Shown piece by piece: positions 1 to 13,000 of a stretch of DNA of 64,000 nt. How positions within the stretch are numbered: position 1 is the stretch's first letter; every line of letters begins with the position of its first letter. The translations under genes were made by a program, and so were the position numbers. The notes under the pieces were generated by a model. It was not told the origin of the DNA. It saw only the letters and a program-made list of their open reading frames with translations, and ran no database searches. The stretch is from Owenia fusiformis (taxonomy: Eukaryota > Annelida > Polychaeta > Sabellida > Oweniidae), in the NCBI GenBank assembly GCA_903813345.2, contig CAIIXF020000005.1:35221375-35285374 (forward strand). Direction: 5' to 3'.

Positions 1-800
1 AATATGGTCTCGATGTACCAAGTAGTATGGTATGATATACTTATGTATGGTATTGATGTACCAATTTTGGTTGGACATATTGATGTATTCTCAAATTATA
101 CCAATTATTTTAGGACTTACATATATATGGTCTTGATGTACCAAGTAGTATAGTATGATATACTTATGTATGGTATTGATGTACCAATTTTGGCTGGACA
201 TATCAATTTATTCTCAAATTATACCAATTATTTTAGGACTTACGTAAATATGGTCTCGATGTACCAAGTAGTATGGTATGATATACTTATGTATGGTATT
301 GATGTACCAATTTTGGTTGGACATATTGATGTATTCTCAAATTATACCAATTATTTTAGGACTTACATATATATGGTCTTGATGTACCAAGTAGTATAGT
401 ATGATATACTTATGTATGGTATTGATGTACCAATTTTGGCTGGACATATCAATTTATTCTCAAATTATACCAATTATTTTAGGACTTACGTAAATATGGT
501 CTCGATGTACCAAGTAGTATAGTATGATATAATGGTATTGATGTACCAATTTTGGCTGGACATATCAATTTATTCTCAAATTATACCAATTATTTTAGGA
601 CTTACGTAAATATGGTCTTGATGTACCAACTATGGTACGATTTACTTATGTATGGTATTGATGTACCAAGTAGTATGGTACGATTTACTTATGTATGGTA
701 TTGATGTACAAATTTTGGTTAGACATATTGTTGTATTCCCAAATTATACCAATTATTTTAGGACTTACGTAAATATGGTCTCGATGTACCAACTATGGTA
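1..800. repeat. 123-bp satellite array carrying repeated splice-donor sequence
   Basis: About six monomers of 123 bp, running off the left edge. The motif tatggtct recurs at 3, 126, 249, 372, 495, 611 and 774, so four spacings are exactly 123 bp and the last two are 116 and 163 bp. Neighbouring monomers alternate slightly (gtctc/gtctt, ttggttgg/ttggctgg), giving a 246-bp higher-order period. Each monomer carries, on the minus strand, a GTAAGT at 115-120, 238-243, 361-366, 484-489, 600-605 and 763-768. The last of these is the inferred donor of ferlin exon 6. Within a monomer there is an older internal duplication around ttggtacatc. The 123-bp period is a multiple of three, so open frames through the array are artefacts. 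Confidence 0.95.
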
Positions 801-1098
801 GGAGGAGGCCCCTCTAATTCTTCTATTTCACTTGAATGAAACCGATTCAGTTGATCTATCTCATCCATTTTATCATAATCCTCTTTACTGAGAGGGGTAG
901 CTGGTTGTAATACCCCCACAGGGGGTGCAATAGGGGGTGGCCCAAATGACACATGTTGGTCTGGTGCTTTCGTCCCTTCCCCCTTAGCTGGGGACTTTGA
1001 TGGACTTGCTTTACCATGTGCTTCATCTGATCCTACTTCATCTTTTTTGAGTAACGAATCTATTTTGGCATTCAATGCAAGCTGTAGTCTCTTTAAGT
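769..1098 (-). CDS. Ferlin coding exon 6 (inter-C2 linker), ending inside the satellite
   Basis: An open frame of about 110 codons encodes LKRLQLALNAKIDSLLKK, then a Lys/Ser/Pro-rich linker and EIDQLNRFHSSEIEELEGPP. The acceptor GGAAG|AC at 1099-1100 is the only nearby AG that keeps phase with exon 5, but its pyrimidine tract is poor, so the 5' boundary is uncertain and a small missing exon is possible. The donor TTTAC|GTAAGT at 768-767 is a perfect match. The last ~31 exon bases are identical to the adjacent satellite monomer. Confidence 0.65.
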
Positions 1099-4000
1099 CT
1101 TCCATTGCAATCCTTTGGACCAAATATTTAGTAAAATATGTTACTTAAATATCCTCATGGTTTATGTGTAGCGCATATGTATAATAAATATGTAAAATAA
1201 ACCATTTTGTAGTTTGTACACTCCTGCCTAATTTCTAATTCCATATACTGGTTCTTTCTTTAGCCTGTCCAATTGTTATCCAAGTTTTGTTAAAAATACG
1301 TAAAATTAGAAGTCTCTTTTTATTCCTTTCCGATAATCCCTTTAAACCTCAATGTATTGTGCTAGTACAATATGTTATCGTTTCTCTTACAAAAATGAGT
1401 TTATGAAATAATAATTATTGCAATGTTATTTGCCAGTTATATGCAGGTATATAGTAAATCTTCATGTATTTCAACTATTGCTTACCACTTATAATAATTA
1501 ATAATTGATGTTTTATAGTTTATTTTATCTACTTGATCCAGGTATTTTTTGAAAAAAAATTCAGCACTAATAATGTCAATATCACCATATCTTAATTTCT
1601 CCCTTTATATTAATCCATCCTGAGTGGGCAATTTATACATTAAAGATCTAAATAGGTTAACATTTGTATATGGCCCAAATTATCTATTTAACCCATATTC
1701 CATTTTTCCAATTTTGACAGTTCCATTAGTAAAATGTTCCAATTATTCAACTCAGTTCAGTGGTATGTTCCAAAAGGTTTTATATATTTCATAATCATGA
1801 TGCTAATAGAATAGCATTATGTGAGCATGAACATATGTCAGACATCAAATATGAATTATAAGGAAAAACAATTGTAATTGTTATAAAACCTATGCAAAAA
1901 ATGACATAAATCCTATATCTATTTCACTTATATTTAGTTTAACTATCTCTGATGTTCTTTGAATTCCTACATAATTTAAAGTATATACATGTACTGTATA
2001 CGAATTTACAGGTGTATGTGTATCAATATCTTAGTCATGTCTATTTATTTTATTTCTTGTAATTTTTGAGGTTTTGTATTTTTTGCAAAAGAGCATGGTA
2101 ATGAAGTACTGTATTACTAAACTGGTATAGCAGAATATTTGCCTTTTATTGATACAGTTGCTAGTAGCACTTACCATTCCTTGCGAGAGATCCTACTCAG
2201 AATTTAGAGAAATTAACAAGGAACGATGTAAACAAGCATGTAAAAGAGTGACATTTAAGTGTTCTACACAAAAGGTTCATGTGGATATTACTCAATTTCT
2301 CTTTTTAAATTGAATAGATTTTCTAAATTCCTAAACAATTTAGAGGGTAAACTACATGTCTGTCTACTTAAATCCTTGCTACATGTCTATTCTTCTCCAT
2401 CTTGCATTTAAAAATCGGACCAATATGTCGTTCCTCAAATGTCAATTGCTTAAATTAAAATATGTTAATTCCCCACAATTATATACATAACATACCACTT
2501 ATTGGAAAGGCTGACCAAACAAAACAGGTCCTTAAAAACACAACTGTTTACTTTATAAATGGATTATCAATGCAAGTACAAAATATATATAGACTAAGTT
2601 CCCACCTATACAACCATTCAGATATTTTTCTCATACAAGGTCATGGTCTTAGTTCCTACAGTTTCATTTTTCCACAATGTCAGACAAAGCATTAACATGC
2701 AAAATTGTACTACCTGCCATTTGCTACAATTGCCAACCGCCAAATGCTGAATACTGTCCATACAAAGGTTGGAGACAATAACAATATGTTACCACTTCTA
2801 CCATGTTTTCTCCTGTACAATTTTCATTTTAACTATTTTGGCAAAAATTGGCCTTACCTGTTTCAGTCTAAAATAGGTGCAAATGTATTTTAAACTCGGT
2901 GCAAGATGATTTTCAAATTCTTGACTAGGGGAGGCTGCAGAATCTTGATCCAGCATGTTGTATTACTTAAACCAAAGTGGGAACCCAAGGTACATATGTA
3001 TATAGACAAAGTTATAATATTAAATATAATCTCACCATAATCCACAACACCCTCTTCCTCCCCGCTAGGCTCAGTATCACCTGCACTCGCGTCATTGGAT
3101 TGCTTGCTCTTAGGAGGCATGTAGTGGATAGACACACTCAATGCACACTGGAATATAAAATCACAAAAATCATTTCTAGGGATCAGTTTTCCTTTCAAAG
3201 TTCCAAGTGCTTACAAAAAGCTACAATGTAGTTTAAAAGGGGTTCAATCCATAATCCTGATTCCAACTAATTTTTAAAAACTATAACTGCATAACAGTCA
3301 GTTGCTTACACTATCAAGTGACTTTCTTACAAACTTTCTTTTCTGTAAATACTACATATCTGAAAGAAATTCCTTGTCAAGTGAATGATGTGACATGTGT
3401 AGTTCAAGGGATTAATGACACCTTATAAGTTATGGTGATTTGGATGGTTGACCAGTTAACTAATGAATTACATGTATATGTGCAAAATGGCCCTTATGCC
3501 ATTTTGCACATATACATGTAATTCATTAGTTAACTGGTCAACCATCCAAATCACCATAACTTATAAGGTGTCATTAATCCCTTGAACTACACATGTCACA
3601 TCTGGCGGTGTTGGCATAATAAAACCATAAAAACAATTCGGAAATAAATTAAAATCTCCTTACCTATTTCTTATTGCTAAAATCCAAATTATTATCTTTA
3701 AATCGAAACTTGCTATATATATATGCTTGAATTCAATCAAAAACGTATTGATTCTGACTGAATATGTAGACATAAACAGAAATAGAATATTTAATGAGAA
3801 AAGAAATAAAGCCACTATAATAATCAGAGATAACATCAGTCAATAACCTAAATTACAATCAGAGATTAAAGCTATCAAATAAACGATTGTACTAATAATG
3901 TACTGATTATATGTCAATTTCCTAACTGAAATAGAATCCAAATATCTCATTTTGAATGAACAGAAAAACACTGAGATGTATAATGGAATTCAACATAGTG

Positions 4001-7000
4001 AAACCCACCAATTTTAAGGATATCCCAGAAAAGCTTAAGTCCAGAGCAGAATATCATAAAACAGTAAAATGGTTGAATAAATATCAGAAAACTATTTTCA
4101 TATCAGTATCCATGACTGATGATAAAAGAGACCATTACTATCTTAATTATGTAATTACATCAATGTCATGATAACATTTTTGCTATAAAATCCAGGCAAG
4201 AAAAAACATGAAAATTCAGTGAAGAACTCAATAAAAAGCAGATATTGAATTTACCGCACTTCTTTCTTCAAATTAGCACACGGTGGCAGAATTCATTTGA
4301 TTACATGATACAATATCACTAAGATTTTTGCTTTCTTTTTTGTATTGTGCTTAGTATTTTGTATTTTTGTATTCCTGAAATGTTTGCAATATTACGATGA
4401 AATTCCAGAATAGAAGTAAATTAGTATGGAAGAATATTAAATTATTTAATTTAATGGAAATTATGAGTGATGAGGGTTTAAATTCAATATAGTAACTATG
4501 ACATTGAAATATATACAGTAATCACATACAAAGTACCCATCATTGTGTTTTGCTGTATCTTAAAGCTTCACATATATCTAAGAATAAACACTTTTGTGAT
4601 TAAAAGATGTCTCTCTAGTACAGGTATAAGTTTAGTGAATCTATTTCTGAACCCATGTATTTCTGATCACCCAGAGGCATATACATCATGTATCATCAGT
4701 TCAAACAGCTCAACCTGTACTTGCTCTGTAATTAGGTAGGCCTTAGCTTTTCTACCTTAGCTCAAGCTTTTTGAGCCCCTCCCCCAACCTATCGGAGAGG
4801 TACAAATATTGTAAGAACCAGAAACTTCTCCTTCATCAAGCCCATATGTTGCCCCTCCCCATTATCGCTTGACCCCCCCTATCTGCCTAGGTTTATTTAG
4901 GGAGAAGGGGTTGCTGGAGTTGAAGCAAGACTAATTCTCTCTCATCTCTCTTTAAAGACACTCAAATAAGCATTTGTATATTCTCCCTAATAATTATACA
5001 CTTTAGCTTCTTCACAATTGCTTAGGCTTAGTACAAGACTCTGGTGCGAGTATGCTAGCCCATATATGCCAAAACTTACCCCAGGCAGAGGTCTTGACTG
5101 GCCATCCTCTAGCTGTAGAGTTCGTTTAGATGTGCGATCACCAGTGATGACAGCTTTCAGGGAAACTTTCACTTGTCCAAGGAGTCTACAATGACAAAGA
5201 ACCATTACATCACAATCCCATCATCACAGCCCATGTACTGACCAAGAAACCTATTATATAAAATATCAATATGTACTGAATTATAGATAAATTAGTAGTG
5301 TTTTTAATTTTTTTTCAACCATCATCAAAGCATCATAAATTGATAAAATACAATTAAAAAAAGACGCTGATAAATCGTGGCAGAAGAGATGCAGGATAAC
5401 ATTACCAGGGGATTGATGCAGGACTACAGGCATCTCACCTATACCTCTCTATCACAGATTCAAGAAAATTCAAAATCTTTAATGATGGAAATCATGATAC
5501 TATAAAGCAAATATTGCATATCACATGTCAAGGGAATATTTCCTCTATTTCCTCTTGGTTGACTTATTTTGGGATTCTAAAATTCATAAAATATTTCTGG
5601 GTTTTATTGTATAAACATGATCTCTCGTAGCTCATGAGAATTGAGATGTCATGGTTTATCGTGGTGTATTTTGGGCTGGTATAGGTATTCCAAATGTGTT
5701 CAACATCATACTGGAATTCAGGATGTTAGCAACCTATACAGGTACACTGTAATAACAACAAAGAAAAACAAAGGTATGTATCAGAGACATTATACATGCA
5801 CTTGACATTACTGATATAGCACTCAGATACTACAGAAGAATGGACACCCTGTGCAAGAGGTTGACCCCATATAAACTCTTTAGTTTAATCATGAAGCATA
5901 GCTTTTGGTGGTAAGTCTCAAACATTCATTTTTAGTGTTTCCCTGGGCTTCTACTCCACACATTTGCAAATGGTTTTGGCCTGATACATATATAATATAT
6001 GATTTATAACATTGGTAAACAACTATTTTCTATGTTTGTTAGTCTACTGTTCCATATAATATATATTGTAACTTTTCAAATCTAAAATAATTTATGTACT
6101 CATCTTAAAGGTGGAAATAAAGAAACATAATACAACAATCCATGGGATGCACCTGCTATAGAGTGCCACTGTTATAAATAGTGTATATCAAAAAAAAAAA
6201 AAAATTATATTTTCTGCATTATAGGTTTATAACAGCTTACATTAATAAAAGCCATATAAGATGCATTTTAGTTCATTAAGATCATACCAGAGTGAAATCT
6301 GTTAAACCATAGTCAGAGTGTAGTGTGACTGATTGATATTGAACCAGGGTAAAGAATACAGAGATAAGTCCCTGTAGAGATTTATGATAGCACACTCACA
6401 GATAGTACCCCTAAATAAACTTTCAAGCATGTGGTCAAAATGTTTTACTTGAAGCTGTTTCTAAGTCTGAACCAAATTCTAAGAAATTGAATAAAAATAA
6501 AATGGAGGTGTACATTTTATGAAATCTTTGTTTTTGAATTCTATTTGAAATAACAAACTTAACAATGTCCATGCAATTTCAAAACAGATAAGAAATATTC
6601 AGGTTCATCATAAAAGTGCATTGTTATTTCATTATTACTGCAATATACACAGTAAAATCTGTATTATCTGAACACCAAACCACACCACACCACAGGACCG
6701 ACCGAAAGTGTTCAGAATAGGCAGATGTTCACATTTCAAGGTTTCCTTATTTGTGAGTCAATGGGAAAATTTGGGACTGGAAAAGTGTTCACGATGAGAG
6801 GTGTTCAGATTAGAGAGGTGTTAGCATATAGAGGTTTTACTGCACCCTATTGTTTTGCCTTCAGGTTAAGTGCTGTAAAGTTAAAAAAGTTACAGGCCCA
6901 ATTATTAAGACTGACAAATTCCTGACAAACATTTTTGTGGTAATGAAGTTTTTCTATTGGACCATTTTCTTCGTGCAAGTTGAAAACTCCTACTGGTCCC

Positions 7001-10000
7001 ATGATAATTCTTATTGAAATCAAACCCATAATCTAGTTATTCTCAAAATCGATGCAATATTCTTCAATCAAATTCCAAAGATATTTACTTTGACAATAAA
7101 TACAAAAATATGGTATTTATCAAAGTTGATGCATGAATTAGCACTATTTGAATGAAGAAGAAATAAAAGAAAAAGTCCAATGTTAACTCAATCTTTATTG
7201 AACATTACACAAATAGCATTATACTGTACTTGTAAAATACAGCAATAAATGTCAAGTACTAGTACTTGATATATGAAAAGACCTTAAATTTTTTATTCAC
7301 TGAGAAAACATGTTTCTTTAAATGAGTGTCCAAATATGTTGACAAGTAATTCATACAGGAGATATTAGGAGATTAAGATGGATTGAACAAAAAATACAAA
7401 AAAACTTCATTCAAGTTGTAATCAATAAAAACCTGATTTTTGAGGACACGAAAGGGGGATACTTACACCACCCCCCCCCCACCCCCTCCTTAGGTCTCTC
7501 CAGTCCCCTACCCTTGCTCAATAGAGGAGACAATGATGAAGATGGACAGTTTTGGCAAGAATACTTTTTTCTTCAGGTTCAATAATGAACACCATTCATA
7601 AAAGTTATAGTTTTATATAAAATTCAATTCTATTCTGTGCAATTATGAGTTTCCCTGAAATCAGAAACTTGTATCTTGACCCAGAATTCTAGACCAGAAT
7701 GTAGTAAGCAGAGATCAGCCTAACTATGAAGGTTCACGATGCCTTTAGTTACAAGTACAGGTACACTGTACAGACTACAGGTATACATGTACACTTCTAC
7801 AGGTAAATATGTTTCTAATTCTGTACTTAACATGCCAATGAAGGTGTAATGAGCAGGTAAAAGAGATTATATAACTCAGGAGTGAGGGTGCCTAACAAAC
7901 AAATAAATTCTGAGAATGAAATATTGGGCCATTCAGTAGTACAATTTCAAGTTTTAAGGCAGTTCTGCACTTTCATAAAATAAATCTAAAAATTTGGGGA
8001 AACATTTCAACTAATTTTTACGAAATATTTTGATTCTGAACTATTATTATTCAAAGTGTATTAATATCCACACAAAATTTTGAGTAAAGTATTACCCATT
8101 TCTTTCAAAATTATTAATTCAAATTAAATTAAAATTCCATCATGCAGATCTACCTTAATACAATCAATACAAAGGTATCTTGCCTTTTCCAAGTATTCTA
8201 AGACATGTCTATCTGAAGAAAGCTTCTGTATAAGGAAAGACATATTGTTAGCATTCTAGACATTCTTATACTCATCACATCTTTGAAACACCAGCTCATG
8301 ACTGAGAAGAAATAAGATGTTTATCATGATACCATCTTCGCAAGCTCAGGTCTTCACTGCATTCATCGACCGACGGGACGGGACGGGAGCCGAGTGAACA
8401 AAGATGTTAAGATACACTAGCAGCTTGTTCGTAGCATGGAGAAGACATATAAAAGGGCATACATGAGACAGGTGGAGGAAAAGGGACTCCAAAAGTTAAT
8501 GGTGGACAAATACATATGAAAATAGAAGACAAAATAAACCTAATAAACAACAAAAATATTATTCATGCCAGCCCACTCTCCCTCTTGAATTCTCTCAAAT
8601 TTTGGTCCTAGAAATGTAAAGTAGGGAGGGGGCCAATGTAAATCTACTAGATGCAAATCTACAAGATGTAAATCTACTAGCCCTGCAATATGAAGTAAGG
8701 TTTATGTAATGTTGAACTGCATGTTATGATGGTGCATCATTAGACATGTTAGGCACATTTACCTCCTGATAACCAAGAACATGAGCTGAACATAGAGGGA
8801 TGGACCCCAAAATAATTTTGGCTTGAGTTATATAGAAACGAGGCATTAACATTCAAAATGTCATCACCTGCCATTTGTTACAGACACTAAATGCCAAACA
8901 TCAACAACCAAACATCAACTGCCAAACACCAACTGCCAGAAAAATGTTAGAGACCATAACAATATGTCACTACTTGTGGTGGTGCTATAAAAATGTTGGT
9001 GATACATATCTACATGGGAGAACAAATAAAAATATAAGAAGCCCCCAGTCAGAGGAGTCACCTGACTGAGGGGCTTCTCCTTAGGGAGAAAATGGGATTA
9101 AATGGTAGCCAGTACTGACTACCCCCCTCTCTCTTGGTTTTCAGGACCTTCATTATATGTGATAAAGAGTAATAATGATTCATTTTTACATTATTTGAAT
9201 TAAAGATTTTCTAAATACACTACATGTGCTATATGTGTCACAATGTTTAATTGGAATAAGATAAAAATAATATAATTGCATGGACACAAGTAAATGTCTA
9301 AGAGGGAAAAGTTAAATGCTATTTCAGTCTTTAGATAAATTCAAATCAGCTGTATAGTCTCAAAGAAAATATATACAAGGAAATATCAACAATGTTAATC
9401 TCAAGTGTTCTTGTTCCACTTATAAGAAATTGGAAACTCATCGATAAAATTTGAAGATAACAATGGGAAATCTACCAGGATTTAAATAGAAATGTAAAGA
9501 AGCAGATGTTATAATAAACCTACATGCCTTAAAAGATTAGTTTGGAAATAAAATGAAAGAAAAAATGTATCAGTGCCACATTACATTTATGGAATTTATA
9601 CAGTAAAACCTGTATTAATGAACACCTCTCTAATGAACACCTGTCTCTGGTGGACACTTCCTCCGCACATACTCTACTGACTTCTGTATAAATTACTCTC
9701 TCTCTCTGTGTAGTGAACACCTACCAACTGTATTGAACATTTTTCTTGGAAAAAAATGTTCAATACACACAGGTTTTACTGTATAAGCAGTGAGATATGG
9801 AATGAATGAACAATGGAATGTACGATGAATTTTATTTGCAGCCCCGCTTTAACTCTCTACAAAGTCTCAAGACTTGATTCAGGAACCATGAATATGCTAT
9901 TAATACCCCCCCCCCACCAGTATGAGAGTAGATGTAATAGGCAGCAGAGAGAGGGGGGGGGCTTCATATCAGAAAACAACGGGTCTTGCCCTAAAACATG

Positions 10001-13000
10001 AACCCAAGAAAGACCCAGAATCAAATGAAAAAAAAAATTACCAAAACTTTGAAATGACCCCTCAACATCAATGTTCACCAGAACTGTAACTGTAAATTTA
10101 TTAGCCTGTCATGAGGACAAAATTCCTGAACAAACACCTCTTTATCAATTCATTACATTAATAACACTTCCTATCACTTTATCATGGTGTAATTATGGAG
10201 AATTTAATGTCAGTAAAAGTGCCATATTACATTGATCAACTTCATTGCAAATATCAGATGTCAGGTGATGCTGGTTCATTCTGAATATATTGTTAGATTC
10301 AGTTGATTTAATCCATTTTTGAAGGATATTTTCATCATTCCAAATCAAATATTCTTCAAGTCTTGTGCCCCCCCCCCCCTAAACACATCAACAGTCAACA
10401 CAGCTAAAGTAGATAAAGTAGATCTACTTGATACAAGACTATTCTTCCGAGTGAGAAGGAAAAAAAGTAAAACTTCAATTTTGTACCTCATTTCTAACAT
10501 CTGAATCCCTCAAGCCCCCTAGGCAAGGTCTTGGTTTACATTACAGAGGTCTTAAGAAGAGGTCAGTCTCATCATTTAGGTTTTAAAGGTATGAAGTGTG
10601 GCATGTAAATCAAACTGGTAAGGGTGCATGCACTTCTGTACTAAAAATTAATTATTCCCTACCCTGACCTCATAATAGCTACCCTCAGTTAGTAAACAAA
10701 GCTCTCTTTTAAGAAGCAAATCCAAAGGAATGCAGAGATATAGCATCTTGATTTACCAAGAATCAGCCGATTCCTTCAGTCATATACTGGTCTAACAGTA
10801 TAGAGATATATTATAAGAGAATGGCTTTTTGTGAAAGTTAAGAATTGGCATCGATAAAGTGAAACATAAAAATGTCTCATCCATCCAAAATATTCAAGTC
10901 AACATCGATATTTTCAACTTTTTCTTCATTGATGAATAAAATATGTCCAAGAATTTTTTTCTTCTGTATGGAAAGCTTGAAGCAATGTCTATTCTCTGTA
11001 TTCCTTCTCAATTCCTCTATTTTAGGGTGGGATTTTACATGGAAAACCATGAGTAAGGTAAAGATATTTAGAAAAGTCATGTTGGGTGGAGAGAGCTCAT
11101 GTATCTAGATACTGCAAGATGCCTGTACTCAAAATGATCCGCTGATCTTGCTATTTTTAATTCATTTCTCAATAGATATTTGCATGAACCATTTTTTCAT
11201 GTTTCATATCATTAAAAGTATGCCTTAAACGATGTAATGCTATCAATTTCTTGGCATTCTGAGCTATATTTGTAAAAATTTGCTAAAGGGATGGTATTTT
11301 ATTTTAGGTGGAATAAGCTGCACCACTGGATCCATGCAAAACATAACCTTGGTCAAACTCACCTATGAAAAAGTGAAATACACAGTCATGTTTTATATTT
11401 GTGAAATAAGAGTAGAAAAGAGCGAAATTAGTAAGCAATGAAATAATACACCCGTTCAATATTAAGAGATAACCATGAAATAGTGGAATTGTAGGATTGT
11501 TTATCTCCTGCAAAATATTGTATGATTATCAAATAACAAATTAACCAATCAAACATATATAGAAATGTGCCCCTACCCCCTACCCTATACCCATCAAAGG
11601 AGGACTTTAATTGTGGGAGACTTACTTAAGGAGACAACAGAACAATAAAAGTTGAGTCTTGCCCTATCCCCACCCATATAAAGGGCAATCTGGAGCAAAT
11701 GAAAGAAAAATGGAAAGATAAGCATATCATTCCAAACCATGAAATTTCTTGTATGAGCAGTTCTCCATGGATATTCTATTTGGTTCTAGCAGATATTTAT
11801 AAACCTACAAGTAAATCAACTTATTACTGCTAGTCCAGCCTCCCTAAACACAGATGGGGTTCCTAATGATTCTACTTAACACTTAGTTTATTTTTGTCAC
11901 TTTTACGGTAAGCTGGAAATCCTTTATTGATAGAAAGAGTGAATTAATTCTTTTTTGCTAAAAGAAAGGTGGACATTTGTTGCATTTTTTCAATTACCCC
12001 TCTTCTTTCCTCATATTGACTTTACACCTTTAAAAATGTTTGCCTTGCTCGGTTTCCCCATTTGGTGCTCCACTGGTACTATGGGGTCAAGTGTTTTAGG
12101 CTCTTGGCTCTGGTTTTCTCTAGATGACCAACATATACATAAACATAAACTGCATATAGCTACTCGATTGCTCTAGAGGATCTAATTCTCTAGCTAAGTC
12201 CTTTACACAGGCACTCAGATTTAGCATGCAGACCAATTCTTTATTTTGGTCATGCTGATGAAACATGTCCTATCTTCTCATTTGATCCCCCCCCCCCCCA
12301 CTATGGATGTTGACCTACCTGTTTCTGCCGATGCGTTCATAGTCTTTTACTTGGATGTTTAGAGTGTCTGAAGAAGTGAGTGCTAGTCCTTTTAAATCAA
12401 ACTCAAGTTTCTGAAATTAAACAGAAAAAAATTTAATGCACATTATTCAAAGACATTTACTTCAGAAAAAATTCTTTTTAAGAAAATTTTACTTATTCAT
12501 GATAAGGTAATGGTATTCTTAGAAAAATATGAATTACTCTATTTACAGCAATATGGCTTCCGAAAAAAACATTCCACACATATGGCTCTTTTAAATTTTA
12601 TTGAAAACATAAGAACAGGTTTAGACAAATCGGAAACAAGCATTGGAATATATATTGATTTAACAAAAGCCTTTGATACCATGGATCATAATATACTGTT
12701 GAATAAATTGAATTTTATGGAATTAGAGGAACCCCACTTTCTTGGTTTAAAAGTTATCTTGAAAATAGGAAAATTATAACAGAATATACAATACATGATT
12801 TTGAAATTGACCCAAGTACTATAACTGATATGAAATATCAATCATCTTCTTCTAATATTGAATATGGAATTCCAAAAGACTCTGTTTTGGGGCCCCTCTT
12901 ATTCATTATTTTCATAAATGACATATATTTAACATCAGATAAATTAAAATTTGTCCTATATGCAGATGACACAAATATTTTATTGACTGATGATAACATT

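Larger units (their letters stand above)
5186..12318 (-). other. Ferlin intron 3 (7.1 kb)
   Basis: No conserved coding sequence seen. It contains two pogo-like MITEs (6650-6842, 9601-9781), a dispersed short repeat (8844-8996), a poly-A stretch near 6190 and poly-C runs on the plus strand at 7471-7480, 9906-9915, 10368-10379 and 12287-12299. Confidence 0.65.

Noticed and set aside
166-399. 77-codon open frame on the plus strand
   Set aside because: It lies entirely within the 123-bp satellite, whose period is divisible by three, so the frame stays open by chance.
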